Assembly: GCA_016190625.1 (NCBI GenBank)
Contig: JACPQF010000128.1
Span: 1-38,862 of the forward strand
Direction: 5' to 3'
DNA from: Chloroflexota bacterium
GTDB lineage: Bacteria > Chloroflexota > Dehalococcoidia > JACPQF01
DNA length: 38,862 bases
This document shows positions 7,918 to 16,427 of the stretch, piece by piece. The notes beneath the pieces were generated by a model that was not told the origin of the DNA, did not search any database, and saw only the letters and a list, made by a program, of their open reading frames with translations. Every line of letters begins with the position of its first letter. Within the stretch, counting starts at the first letter, position 1. The translations under genes were made by a program, and so were the position numbers.

Positions 7918-9202
7918 TAACAAAGTTTCCTATCTCCTTCACCGTAGATAGCTCCCGAAGCTCGCCTAGGGCCTTTTGCATGCCAGCCTCGCGGGCGAGA
8001 TGGGTCATAATGACTATCTCTGCCGTCTTGGCGCTGGCATTGGCCTCCTTCTGGATACAGGAGGCGATGCTAATACTGTTGCGGCCCAGACTGCTGGCGA
8101 TCTGCGCGAGCACGCCTGCCCGGTCATCCACGATCATGCGCAGATAGTACCTGGTTTCGACGGACGACATGGGCCTTATAGGCATACCGGCAGATTGCTT
8201 GGAGCGCCAACGGTTGCCAACGCCAGCCGTGATATCGCTGGCCACCTCGATTACGTCGGCGACGATTGCCGAGCTGGTGGGCAAGGCTCCTGCTCCCTGG
8301 CCATAGAAGAGAACCTTGCCCACGAGGTCTCCTTCCACGTAAATGGCGTTGAACACGCCATCGACTTTGGCCAGAAGAAGACCCTCGGGTAGAAACGCGG
8401 GATGAACTCTCGCCTCGATGGTCCCCTCCACCTCCTTGGCTATGGCCACGAGCTTGATGGTATAGCCAAGCTCTCTAGCGTAGCGGAAATCTCTCGCCGC
8501 CAGTCGGGTAATGCCTTCACAGTGGATATCGGCCGGCCGCACGGTTTGACCAAAGGCCAAGGTGGCAAGAATGGCCAGCTTGTAGGCAGCGTCGTAGCCC
8601 TCGATGTCATTGGTGGGATCGGCCTCGGCGTAGCCAAGGGCCTTGGCCTCCTCCAGCGCCGCCCCGAAATCAAGGTTTTCCTTGGCCATCTTGGTCAGAA
8701 TGTAGTTCGTCGTGCCGTTGATGATAGCGTGGATAGCCGTGATCTTGTTGGCCGTCAAATCGTGCTTGAAGGGGGCGATGATGGGAATGCCACCGCCTAC
8801 GCTCGCCTCGTAGAGTACGTCCACCCCTTTCTCTTTGGCCACCGCCAGAAGCTCGGGTCCATGCTTGGCCATCACCTCTTTATTGGCGGTCACGACGTGC
8901 TTGCCCTTGTTCAAAGCCGCCAGGATGTAGTCGTGAGCCGGAGACTCGCCGCCGATCACCTCGATGACCACGTCTATATCCGGGTCGTCGAGAATGTCCT
9001 TGGCGTCGGTAGTTAGCAGGTCTGACGGCACAGAGACCGCTCGCGGCTTCTTTAGGTCCCGCACGAGCACTCTCTTAATGACCAGCGGGAAGCCGATCTG
9101 CGAGGCCATGGAACTGGCTTTCTGGGGCAGAATCCTCGCCACCCCGCCGCCAACCACTCCAAGGCCCATTAGGCCGATGTTTATGCAGCGCCTCTGCTTC
9201 AC
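7898..9202 (-). CDS. hom: Homoserine dehydrogenase with ACT domain
   Basis: 434 residues. It reduces aspartate semialdehyde to homoserine with NAD(P)H. The N-terminal nucleotide-binding fold is GLMGLGVVGGGVARIL (about 10-25). The central domain has VTANKEVMAKHG and the family segment NGTTNYILTKM. A C-terminal ACT domain begins near RMIVDDRAGVLAQIA (about residue 355), implying feedback control by threonine. GTG start at 9202 is supported by AAAGGAG five bases upstream. The last residues VRVEGMG and the stop are encoded inside the GGGTAGA repeat. The acetyltransferase lies 11 bp upstream. Confidence 0.95.
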   Translation of the reverse strand: MKQRRCINIGLMGLGVVGGGVARILPQKASSMASQIGFPLVIKRVLVRDLKKPRAVSVPSDLLTTDAKDILDDPDIDVVIEVIGGESPAHDYILAALNKGKHVVTANKEVMAKHGPELLAVAKEKGVDVLYEASVGGGIPIIAPFKHDLTANKITAIHAIINGTTNYILTKMAKENLDFGAALEEAKALGYAEADPTNDIEGYDAAYKLAILATLAFGQTVRPADIHCEGITRLAARDFRYARELGYTIKLVAIAKEVEGTIEARVHPAFLPEGLLLAKVDGVFNAIYVEGDLVGKVLFYGQGAGALPTSSAIVADVIEVASDITAGVGNRWRSKQSAGMPIRPMSSVETRYYLRMIVDDRAGVLAQIASSLGRNSISIASCIQKEANASAKTAEIVIMTHLAREAGMQKALGELRELSTVKEIGNFVRVEGMG

Positions 9203-9213
9203 TGTGGCTCCTT

Positions 9214-9741
9214 TCAGCCGAGACTACAAACAAAGTATACGTCTATTTCTCTGTGGGGAAAGCCGCTTTCGTTAAAGCCGCAGAAGGAAAAACCGGACTT
9301 CTGGAAGAAGCTGATGGCCGGATAGTTTCTCGTCTCGGTCTCGGCGACCAGCCCCCGGACTCGCCGTGCTTTCGACCATCTCTTGGCCTCCTCGATCAGC
9401 GCCGTGCCGTACCCCCGACGGCGCTTCTTTCGAATCACGGCGAGATGAATCAGCTTCCCCCAGTTGCGGCGGCGATCGATCTCCAGGCGAAGGTAACCGC
9501 TGAACACTCGATCCTCTTCGACGGCGAGAAGTAGATCGCTGTTCTGCCAGTGAGCAAGCCAATCGTTATCACGCTTGGTCTCTACCATGATGGCCCGGGG
9601 AAGACGGATAGCCCGAAAGGTGGTGCTAACCTCCTCGTCGGCGATCCGGTGGTCCATCTGCCACACGCAATCGGTGGAGAAGGAGGTGTCGAATCCCTCT
9701 ATCTCCTCGAGGTCTTTTGTCAATACCGGGCGAACTATCAT
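9214..9741 (-). CDS. GNAT-family N-acetyltransferase
   Basis: 175 residues with the GNAT fold. Motif A is VIRKKRRRGYGTALIEEA (about 102-119), containing the R-x-x-G-x-G acetyl-CoA pyrophosphate loop. Motif B follows as ETRNYPAISFFQKSGF. Similar proteins acetylate protein N-termini, side chains or small amines; the substrate is not evident. Start ATG at 9741 is two bases from the stop of the AI-2E-family gene, and its own stop is 11 bp before hom, so it is embedded in the threonine run. Confidence 0.85.
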   Translation of the reverse strand: MIVRPVLTKDLEEIEGFDTSFSTDCVWQMDHRIADEEVSTTFRAIRLPRAIMVETKRDNDWLAHWQNSDLLLAVEEDRVFSGYLRLEIDRRRNWGKLIHLAVIRKKRRRGYGTALIEEAKRWSKARRVRGLVAETETRNYPAISFFQKSGFSFCGFNESGFPHREIDVYFVCSLG

Positions 9742-9743
9742 CT

Positions 9744-10814
9744 CTACGCCACCAATTTCCGATAGGTGTACTCGCCGAGGATCTTGATTACCGCCGCCGC
9801 GGGAACGGCGATGAACATCCCCAAGATGCCCGCTATGGCGCCGCCGGAAAACAGGGCAAAGATGATAACTAGCGGGTGCAGGTGGATGACCCGACCGATC
9901 ACGTTAGGGATTACCAGGTAATCTTCCAAATGGCGGAGAATCGTATAGACGATGGCGATCGCGCCGCCGAACACCCAGGGATGCCAGCCGAACACGTTTG
10001 GCTGCAAGACCCCTACCGTTACCGCAATGGCGCCCGCAGTGATCGGTCCGATGATGGGAAACCACTCCAGCACTCCCGTAGCGATGCTGATTACGACGGC
10101 GTACCGGACTTGAAGTATGGGACCAATCACCATCCAGGTAACCGCACTCATAATGATGAAGAGGAGCAGTTGACCGCGGATGTAGTCGCCCAGGGTGCCG
10201 TTTATCTGGTGTCCGAGGGCGAGTATCTCATCCCTGTAAGGGAGAGGTATGAGTTTCTTGAACCCGATCGAGACCTTCTTGGCATCGAGTAGGAGCAGAA
10301 AGGTAGTAACAAAGAATATCAGGAGCTTGCCGAATAGATCGATGGTCCACCTGACGGCTGTTACGGCGCCGCGCGGAAAATCGCCGACCTGCCGCGCCAT
10401 GGCGTCGTTGATGGCCTTGGCCGTGACCGTGTAGCCAAACAAGGTCGGCGGCGCTTCGCCGAAGAGATTCTTCTCCAAGGACTCGACGATGCTCGGCCAG
10501 TTCGTGCGCAGATCTTGAACTTCGCTGACGGCAGCCCCCGTGACGTTGACGATCACCCAACCCAGACCAAGGGCCAGGGCCAGGGCCATGGTCAGCACGA
10601 CCAGGCCGCGCCGCACCCTCGTCCGGAGCGACAGCCAGTTGACCAGAGGGTTCAACACGTAAGCGGCAGCAATTCCCCAAATGAAGGCCGGCAGGATGTG
10701 GCGCACGTAGATCAGGAAGATGATGGTGGCGATTCCCAGAACCACGATGACGGCGATCTTGGTCCGCTTGCCAAACCTGATCTGGGTCAGAGCCTGCTCG
10801 TTCTGCTCATCCAT
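9744..10814 (-). CDS. AI-2E family (PerM/YtfP-like) membrane transporter
   Basis: 356 residues with about seven or eight hydrophobic segments, starting near residue 20 (VIVVLGIATIIFLIYV). The pair of helices around AYVLNPLVNWL and the C-terminal block GFALF-like LVIIFALFSGGAIAGILGMF match the AI-2E exporter family (PF01594). Members export autoinducer-2 or act in Na+/H+ exchange and other fluxes, so the solute is not settled by family. It is in the inner membrane. It follows the solute-binding lipoprotein by 44 bp and precedes the acetyltransferase by 2 bp. Confidence 0.9.
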   Translation of the reverse strand: MDEQNEQALTQIRFGKRTKIAVIVVLGIATIIFLIYVRHILPAFIWGIAAAYVLNPLVNWLSLRTRVRRGLVVLTMALALALGLGWVIVNVTGAAVSEVQDLRTNWPSIVESLEKNLFGEAPPTLFGYTVTAKAINDAMARQVGDFPRGAVTAVRWTIDLFGKLLIFFVTTFLLLLDAKKVSIGFKKLIPLPYRDEILALGHQINGTLGDYIRGQLLLFIIMSAVTWMVIGPILQVRYAVVISIATGVLEWFPIIGPITAGAIAVTVGVLQPNVFGWHPWVFGGAIAIVYTILRHLEDYLVIPNVIGRVIHLHPLVIIFALFSGGAIAGILGMFIAVPAAAVIKILGEYTYRKLVA

Positions 10815-10858
10815 GACAGGGATTTTAGCCGATCAGCCTCCAAAAAGCAACCGAAAAC

Positions 10859-12517
10859 CTATCGGGCGAGGGGATACTGCCACTCCTCAACATTCCAAAA
10901 GAGGTTCCAGGGGTTGGGCCTTAGGCCCTCAAGGGAGGACTTGATCGCTATGTAGCTCTTCTGATAGTAGAGGGGAATCTGGGGAGAGTCGTCGCCGATG
11001 ATTTCCTGAACCTTGAAGTAGATCTGCTTTCGTGCGGTTTGGTCGAGGTTGACCCTGCCCTCGGTCAGCAGCTTGTCGACTTCGGAGTTGCTATAGTGCA
11101 GGAAGTTATGTCCGGTGGGCATCGACTTGGAATGGTAGGAGCGGCTTAGAAGCTCCGGATCGATACCCAGGGCGCCGGAAAGGAAGACAGCCTCAAAACT
11201 GGACTTGAGAACGCGCTCGTTGATGAAGGCGTTAAGCTCCATGAATTGGACGTCCACCTCCATTCCGAGCTGAGACCATTGCTGACGGGCGAACAGGGCA
11301 ACCAGATCGCGCTGCTTGCTGCCTTTGTTGGTGAGGAGAGAGAACTTGAATCGCTGGCCGCCCTTGGTCAGCAGGCCGTCGGCCCCAGGCTTCCAGCCTG
11401 CATCGGCGAGCAGCTTCTTCGCCTTCTCCTTGTCGTAGGGATAACTACTGACGTTGGGATTGAACGCCCAGGAGTTCGGCGTCAGGCTGGAAGTGGCCAG
11501 AGACACCGTTCCCGACATGATCTTGGCGACAATGGCCTGCTTATCGAGGCCATAATTCATGGCCTGGCGAACTCGCTTGTCCTGGAAGAGCGGATTCTCG
11601 TTTTGCAGGCCGATGTAGGAAATGCCTCCTGGCCAATCGTAAACGGCGAAGCGGCCCGCCTGTCTCAGTTGGTCCACAAGCTGCAGCTCGGGGCTGCCAC
11701 CGTCTATCTCACCGGAGACGAATTGAGCGTTCTGCGCGTTACCGTCGGGGAGAAGCTTCCAGACGATCCGCTCTAGCTTAGGTCGCCCCTTGAAGTAGTC
11801 CTCGTTGGCCCGGATGCTGACCTTTTGCGATGGTAACCACTCCTCGAAGGCGAAGGGTCCGCTGCCCACCGGCCGGCGATTGAACTCGGCAGTGGAGAGA
11901 TCCTGCTCGGCCAGCAGATGCTTGGGAACTATTCCAACGTAAAGCTTGGATGGAAAAGCGGCGCTCTTCTCGCTAAAAGTGAATCTTACCGCATACTTGT
12001 CGGCGGCCTCGATAGCCTTGACGTTGGCATAGTCTGCTTTGGCGACTCTGGCGTTCTTGTCCCTCATTATCGTGTCATAGGTGAACTTGACGTCCTCCGC
12101 CGTGAGCTCCTCGCCGTCGTGGAATCGCACGCTCTTCCGCAGCCTGAAAGTCCAGATCAAGCCATCAGGGGACACGTCGTAGCCTTCGGCCAGCTCGGGG
12201 ACCATCTCCAGCCTGTCGTTGACCGCAAAAAGCCCGTCGAACATGGTCCCCACTATGGCTCGGGAAGCCGCGTCGGTCGCCAGGAGGGGGTTGAGAGTAG
12301 TGGGCTGTAAAGTAGTCCCGAGGGTCAGGGTGCCGTCCACCGCCGGTTGGCCCGCCTCCAGTCTAGCCAGGCGGGCCGCCTGAACGGCGCAGCCCGTGAG
12401 AAGAGCGAGAATGACAAGCGCGCCGAGCAGCGCGGTTCCGCGCCACCTTAGAGGGTGAGTTGCGTTGGCATCACGCGATTTCAAACTAGCCAAGCGACAT
12501 CCTCGCGACTCGACCAC
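10859..12517 (-). CDS. Lipoprotein ABC substrate-binding protein, family 5
   Basis: 552 residues, full length for the oligopeptide/nickel-binding family. Hydrophobic stretch 29-42 ends in a lipobox LLTGC with C43, so it is a membrane-anchored lipoprotein. The mature part starts with the family pattern around TLNPLLATDAASRAIVGTMF, then VPELAEGYDVSPDG and SVRFHDGEELTAEDVKFTYD. Ligand is unknown (peptides, opines, metals or sugars occur in the family). No permease is adjacent, so it is an orphan here. The GTG at 12517 has no good ribosome binding site; a TTG at 12493 preceded by GAGGA is an alternative that keeps the signal sequence. Confidence 0.9.
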   Translation of the reverse strand: MVESRGCRLASLKSRDANATHPLRWRGTALLGALVILALLTGCAVQAARLARLEAGQPAVDGTLTLGTTLQPTTLNPLLATDAASRAIVGTMFDGLFAVNDRLEMVPELAEGYDVSPDGLIWTFRLRKSVRFHDGEELTAEDVKFTYDTIMRDKNARVAKADYANVKAIEAADKYAVRFTFSEKSAAFPSKLYVGIVPKHLLAEQDLSTAEFNRRPVGSGPFAFEEWLPSQKVSIRANEDYFKGRPKLERIVWKLLPDGNAQNAQFVSGEIDGGSPELQLVDQLRQAGRFAVYDWPGGISYIGLQNENPLFQDKRVRQAMNYGLDKQAIVAKIMSGTVSLATSSLTPNSWAFNPNVSSYPYDKEKAKKLLADAGWKPGADGLLTKGGQRFKFSLLTNKGSKQRDLVALFARQQWSQLGMEVDVQFMELNAFINERVLKSSFEAVFLSGALGIDPELLSRSYHSKSMPTGHNFLHYSNSEVDKLLTEGRVNLDQTARKQIYFKVQEIIGDDSPQIPLYYQKSYIAIKSSLEGLRPNPWNLFWNVEEWQYPLAR

Positions 12518-12563
12518 GGAGCTTGCGCGTTGCCTTCAACGACGAGCGAGGCGTACCCCGGCC

Positions 12564-12582
12564 GTAGGGGCGAATCGCGGTC
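12564..12582. repeat. Half-copy of a GTAGGGGCG palindrome
   Basis: GTAGGGGCGAATCGCGGTC resembles one arm of the GTAGGGGCG...CGCCCCTAC interspersed palindromes, with the second arm missing. It lies in the 94-bp gap upstream of the solute-binding lipoprotein. Confidence 0.4.
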
Positions 12583-12611
12583 ATCCCGGAGCACCACGCA
12601 GCCCCCAGCCA

Positions 12612-13580
12612 CTATCCACCTTTGAGGCCGGGCACTCCCAATAAGGTCTCGGCTTGCCGGACGGCGCGCAATATGGCGGCTGCCACAACCTCCGCCGCCA
12701 CCGCGCCGAGGGCGCTGAGACTGACGCCCTCCGGTTTGGCCTTGCCAGTAGCCAAGGCAAAGACCGTGTCACCGTCCGCCATGGTGTGACAGGGACGGAT
12801 AGCCAGCGCTAGGCCATCCTGGGCCATCTGAGCCAGCTTGTTAGCCTCTTCCTTGGTGAGGACCGCGTTGGTGGCCACCGCACCGAGCGTGGTGTTGCCG
12901 ACTGGGTTTTCCAACTCTGCGGACCAAAGGCCCACCGCGGCGCCTGCCTCCCTGGCGAACCGAGCCGTGCCCGGCATACGGGCTCCGGCCACGGTTCGGC
13001 CGGTATCGGGGTCGACCACATCGCCCCCGGCGTTGACGGCCACGATCGCTCCGATCACGATGCCGCCTGGCAGCGCTCTGCTCGCCGTGCCGACACCGCC
13101 CTTCATCCTGCCCACGTCACCCTGACTCTTGCCGATCGTGGCTCCCGTGCCGGCGCCCACGTTTCCCTCAGCCACCTCCCCCGAGGCCGCCGTCAGGCAA
13201 GCCCGATAGCCGGCTTCGGCGTCGGGCCTGACCTTGGGGTTGCCAAGGCCAAGGTCAAACAGGACGGCGGCGGGAACGATGGGGACCCTTCCCGCGGGAG
13301 TCTGGAACCCGCGGCCGCTCTCCTCGAGGTAACGCATGACGCCGCCGGCAGCGTCGAGTCCAAAGGCGCTCCCGCCGGCGAGGACCACGGCGTTGACCTC
13401 CTGGACGAGGTTCATGGGCCGGAGGAGTTCGGTCTCGCGGGTCCCCGACGCCGAACCCCTCACGTCCACCCCCGCCACCGCACCCTCTTCGCATAGAATG
13501 ACCGTGCAGCCCGTCCCTGCCTCGAGGTCGGTATGGTGACCGACCTTGATTCCCTCGACGTCGGTGATGGCATTCAGCAT
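12612..13580 (-). CDS. P1 family (DmpA/NylC-like) peptidase
   Basis: 322 residues of the N-terminal-nucleophile hydrolase family P1 (COG3191, L-aminopeptidase/D-esterase). N-terminal ITDVEGIKVGHHTD and AVVLAGGSAFGLDAAGGVMRYLEE are hallmark segments. Autocleavage is expected before a Ser/Thr in VGNTTLGAVATNA (227-239): N229-T230 is the likely scissile pair, giving a beta chain with Thr as nucleophile. Members hydrolyse beta-peptides, D-amino acid esters or cyclic amides; the substrate here is unknown. Start ATG 13580. It is the first gene of the long minus-strand run, 94 bp upstream of the solute-binding lipoprotein, which might feed it peptides. Confidence 0.9.
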   Translation of the reverse strand: MLNAITDVEGIKVGHHTDLEAGTGCTVILCEEGAVAGVDVRGSASGTRETELLRPMNLVQEVNAVVLAGGSAFGLDAAGGVMRYLEESGRGFQTPAGRVPIVPAAVLFDLGLGNPKVRPDAEAGYRACLTAASGEVAEGNVGAGTGATIGKSQGDVGRMKGGVGTASRALPGGIVIGAIVAVNAGGDVVDPDTGRTVAGARMPGTARFAREAGAAVGLWSAELENPVGNTTLGAVATNAVLTKEEANKLAQMAQDGLALAIRPCHTMADGDTVFALATGKAKPEGVSLSALGAVAAEVVAAAILRAVRQAETLLGVPGLKGG

Positions 13581-13720
13581 GCAGCCACCAGGCTAGCGCG
13601 GCTCGTATCGATGGCAGACATCTTCGGTATCCTGAAATAGCCCCTTTGCGCGGAAGAATCATTTCTAATGGCTACCAGCTTAGTGGCGCATCCGGTAAGT
13701 TAGTTGCAAGATCCATCCCG

Positions 13721-13757
13721 CTCAGGGCGTCCTTCAGCGGAAGGACGCCCCCTACTG
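13721..13757. repeat. GC-rich hairpin repeat, copy 2 (CTCAGGG...CCCCTACTG family)
   Basis: GGGCGTCCTTC (13725-13735) pairs with GAAGGACGCCC (13740-13750) over 11 bp with a 4-nt loop. The flanks CTCAGGG and CCCCTACTG match copy 1 at 4732-4763 although the stem sequence differs. It lies in the 268-bp gap between the P1 peptidase start and the acyl-CoA dehydrogenase stop. Confidence 0.7.
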
Positions 13758-13782
13758 TGGTTCAACGTAGCCAAACATGCAG

Positions 13783-13802
13783 GGGCGGCTCGGGAGCCGC
13801 CC
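13783..13802. repeat. GC-rich hairpin, second palindrome in the same gap
   Basis: GGGCGGCTC (13783-13791) and GAGCCGCCC (13794-13802) form a 9-bp stem around two bases, about 25 bp after copy 2. It begins AGGGGCGG like the other members but lacks the CCCCTACTG end. The stem would have to open slightly to form a loop. Confidence 0.55.
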
Positions 13803-13848
13803 ATGACCACCGTTTCTGTTAGTACCACGGATTTACCGGATGCACCAC

Positions 13849-14976
13849 TTAGTCCAACAGCTCTCTCGCCACGATCTTGCGGTGGAAGTCGGCGTCGCCG
13901 TAGGCCATCTCCGCTACCTTCTCCTTGGCGGAGTAGAGGTGCATGTCATGGTCTACGGTAAAACCGAGGCCGCCGAAAATCTGGTGGCCCTCCCTGGTTA
14001 TCCGCCGGAAGGCGTCGCTCACCCAGGCCTTGGTCTGCGACACGTCGGCAGTGGCCGGCATCCCCTCGCTCAGCTTCCAGGCGGCGTAGTAGGTCATGAA
14101 GCGGGAGCCGTCCACGTCCGCCAGCATGTTGGCGCATTTGTGCTGTATGGCCTGAAACGAGCCGATGGGGCGACCGAACTGCACCCGTTGCTTGGCATAG
14201 TCCACCACCCACTCCAGCACCTGTTGCCCGGCCCCCACCATCTCGGCGCATTCCGCCAGCGCTCCCCATTGGACCATCTTCGCCACCAGCGGCCAGCCTT
14301 GGCCAACCGGCCCCAGCACGCTATCCTTGGCCACCCTGACGTTGGCGAGGACTATCTCGCACTGTCGATCGCGGCCGATGGTCTTGAGGGGCGTAATGGA
14401 GACGCCCGCCGTCTTGGGATCGACGAGGAACAGCGTGATGCCCTCCTCCGGAGAAGCGCCACCAGTGCGGGCGACGCAGACGATGCAATCCGCCACGTTG
14501 GCGTCCCGCACAAATAGCTTTGTGCCGTTGATGAGGTAGCCACCGCCATTTTCGGTAGCCGTGGCCTTGACGCCGTCGGCGCTGAAAGTGGCGGTCGGCT
14601 CGGTGAGAGCAAACGAGGCTATTAGGTCGCCGCTGGCTATTTTGGGTAAGAGCGACTTCTTCTGCTCGGCGCTGCCGGCCTCGCCGATGGCCATCGCGCA
14701 GAGGGTCGTCGAGACGAAAGGACTGGGCAGAAGCGCGCGTCCCATCTCCTCCAACAGCACCACCAGGTCGGAGAAGTTGGCCCCGGTGCCATCGTTATCA
14801 GCGGGAACCATGAGGCCCATCCAGCCCAGCTCCGCCATCCGCTGCCAAAGCGCCGGCGAGTGGCCCACCGCCGCCTCCCGCAGCTCTCGAACGAGTGATT
14901 TGGGACATTCCTTGGCGAGAAAATCACGAGCCGATTGTTTCAGCATTTCTTGCGAGCTAGTTAGAGCAAGGTCCAT
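13849..14976 (-). CDS. Acyl-CoA dehydrogenase family protein, likely non-catalytic partner subunit
   Basis: 375 residues with the acyl-CoA dehydrogenase fold: helical N-domain (LGWMGLMVPADNDGTG), the middle beta domain with FALTEPTATFSADGV in place of the usual TEP-GSD loop, and a C-terminal helical domain with RVQFGRPIGSFQAIQHK and FGGLGFT. The EGT-type motif that normally follows is absent, and at the alternative base position (ER in the partner) the sequence is WGALAEC. It therefore probably lacks a catalytic glutamate and works with the upstream gene 30 bp away, as in alpha2-beta2 acyl-CoA dehydrogenases of sterol side-chain catabolism. Start ATG with GGAG upstream. Substrate unknown. Confidence 0.88.
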   Translation of the reverse strand: MDLALTSSQEMLKQSARDFLAKECPKSLVRELREAAVGHSPALWQRMAELGWMGLMVPADNDGTGANFSDLVVLLEEMGRALLPSPFVSTTLCAMAIGEAGSAEQKKSLLPKIASGDLIASFALTEPTATFSADGVKATATENGGGYLINGTKLFVRDANVADCIVCVARTGGASPEEGITLFLVDPKTAGVSITPLKTIGRDRQCEIVLANVRVAKDSVLGPVGQGWPLVAKMVQWGALAECAEMVGAGQQVLEWVVDYAKQRVQFGRPIGSFQAIQHKCANMLADVDGSRFMTYYAAWKLSEGMPATADVSQTKAWVSDAFRRITREGHQIFGGLGFTVDHDMHLYSAKEKVAEMAYGDADFHRKIVARELLD

Positions 14977-15006
14977 TTCTTGTTTCTCCTACCTTTCCCT
15001 TTTCGT

Positions 15007-16164
15007 CTATCGCGGAAGTCCCAGACCCCGGGTGGCCACGATGTTGCGTTGGATTTCGTTGGAGCCGGCGGCGATGGTGCTCACCACGGCGCTGCGATGA
15101 TGAAGTTCCAGCGCGCCCTCGAGAAGAGCGTACTTGGAGCCGTGCTCGAGTGGACCGTACAGTCCAAGGATTTGCGTGCCAAGGTGGCCCAGCTTCTGGG
15201 ACACCTCGGTGGTCACCCACTTCTGCATCGCCGCCTCGTTGGCGGGAACGATCCCCTGGCTTGCCACCCAGGCCGATCGATGGTGAATCAGCTCCACCAT
15301 CTGGATATCGCAGGCGAGGCTCGCCAGCTTTTCCCTGACATCCACATTGTCCTTTAGAGGCTTGCCGTTTCGTTCGACATGCTTCACGTAGTCGACGAGA
15401 AGCTCGAACGTGGCCTTAATGGGCCCGGTGGGAACCACAGCGTGGCGCTCGTAGTCGAGGGCGGTCGCCATGTAGTACCAGCCCTTGTTAGGCTCGCCGA
15501 CTAGGTCCTTCTTTGGCACCCGTACGTTATCCCAGTAGATGGCGTTCACTCGCCAGCCGGCTATGGTCCACATCGGGGCTACAGTGACACCCGGGCTCTT
15601 CATGTCAACCATGAATATGGAGATGCCTTTGTGCTTGGGAACGTTCGGGTCGGTCCTGGCCGCCAGCCAGCACCAATCGGCATGGTGGCCGTAGGTGTTG
15701 AAGATCTTTTGGCCATTGATGACGTAATCGTCGCCATCCTGCACCGCCCGGATCTCCATGGAAGCCAGGTCGGAGCCGGCCGCCGGCTCGGTGTAGCCGA
15801 GGCAGAACTCGACCTCGCCGCTCACGATGCCGGGCAGAAAGCGCTTCTTCTGGTCCTCGGTCCCTACTCTGACCAAGGTCGGCGCCACGATATTGGGTCC
15901 GTGCCCGGGGGTTGGAGCACCGCGATAGGCCATTTCTTCCGCGAAGACGTACTGCTCCATGGCTGAAAGCCCGGCGCCGCCGTATGCCTTGGGAACTGAT
16001 AGAGCCAGCCAGCCCTTCTTGGCCAGCTTGCGCCTGAACTCCTTGGCAATCTTGGGGTCCACGTTGTGCCCGTCAACGCTTGGGTCAGGCTTCCATTCCT
16101 GATCGAGGAACTGACGCACGTCTTGTCGCAGCTTCTCCAGGTCTTCGCCAAATGAGAAATCCAC
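15007..16164 (-). CDS. Acyl-CoA dehydrogenase, likely catalytic subunit
   Basis: 385 residues, FAD-dependent alpha,beta-desaturation of an acyl-CoA. The FAD loop is LGYTEPAAGSDLAS (122-135), and INGQKIFNTYGHHADW follows. At the C-terminus the usual EGT motif is replaced by AAGSNEIQRNIVATRGLGLPR-like sequence, so the medium-chain-type base is missing; E239 in ALDYER is the likely base, as in the isovaleryl/sterol-type enzymes. GTG start at 16164 has AAGGAGG seven bases upstream. The adjacent downstream gene is a divergent homologue, so a heteromer is expected. Substrate not determined. Confidence 0.9.
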   Translation of the reverse strand: MDFSFGEDLEKLRQDVRQFLDQEWKPDPSVDGHNVDPKIAKEFRRKLAKKGWLALSVPKAYGGAGLSAMEQYVFAEEMAYRGAPTPGHGPNIVAPTLVRVGTEDQKKRFLPGIVSGEVEFCLGYTEPAAGSDLASMEIRAVQDGDDYVINGQKIFNTYGHHADWCWLAARTDPNVPKHKGISIFMVDMKSPGVTVAPMWTIAGWRVNAIYWDNVRVPKKDLVGEPNKGWYYMATALDYERHAVVPTGPIKATFELLVDYVKHVERNGKPLKDNVDVREKLASLACDIQMVELIHHRSAWVASQGIVPANEAAMQKWVTTEVSQKLGHLGTQILGLYGPLEHGSKYALLEGALELHHRSAVVSTIAAGSNEIQRNIVATRGLGLPR

Positions 16165-16324
16165 CTGTGGTCCTCCTTCACTGATTATTCGACCGCTTCG
16201 AGGAGATAATCTTCACCGCTGATTCACCCAAAAGATGATGCGCTAGAGATGAGCGCGAAAGCCCAAGCTAATCCTGCTGGCAAAGCCATTATATTGGTAT
16301 CAAACGGGGGTGTCAAGAAAAAGA

Positions 16325-16352
16325 TTGACTATTGTTCCGCAGGCTGTATAAT
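16325..16352 (+). promoter_or_regulatory. Sigma-70-type promoter for the aldehyde ferredoxin oxidoreductase gene
   Basis: TTGACT (16325-16330), a 16-bp spacer, then a perfect TATAAT (16347-16352). Start of transcription is expected near 16359, giving a ~70-nt leader. AAGGAGG (16412-16418) is the ribosome binding site. The rest of the 16165-16427 gap shows nothing else. Confidence 0.75.
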
Positions 16353-16427
16353 TGACTAGCCGTCACCGTGTGGCGATGCGATTGCGTCTCCCGGTCAGAT
16401 GCTAGCTAAATAAGGAGGAACAGGTTT

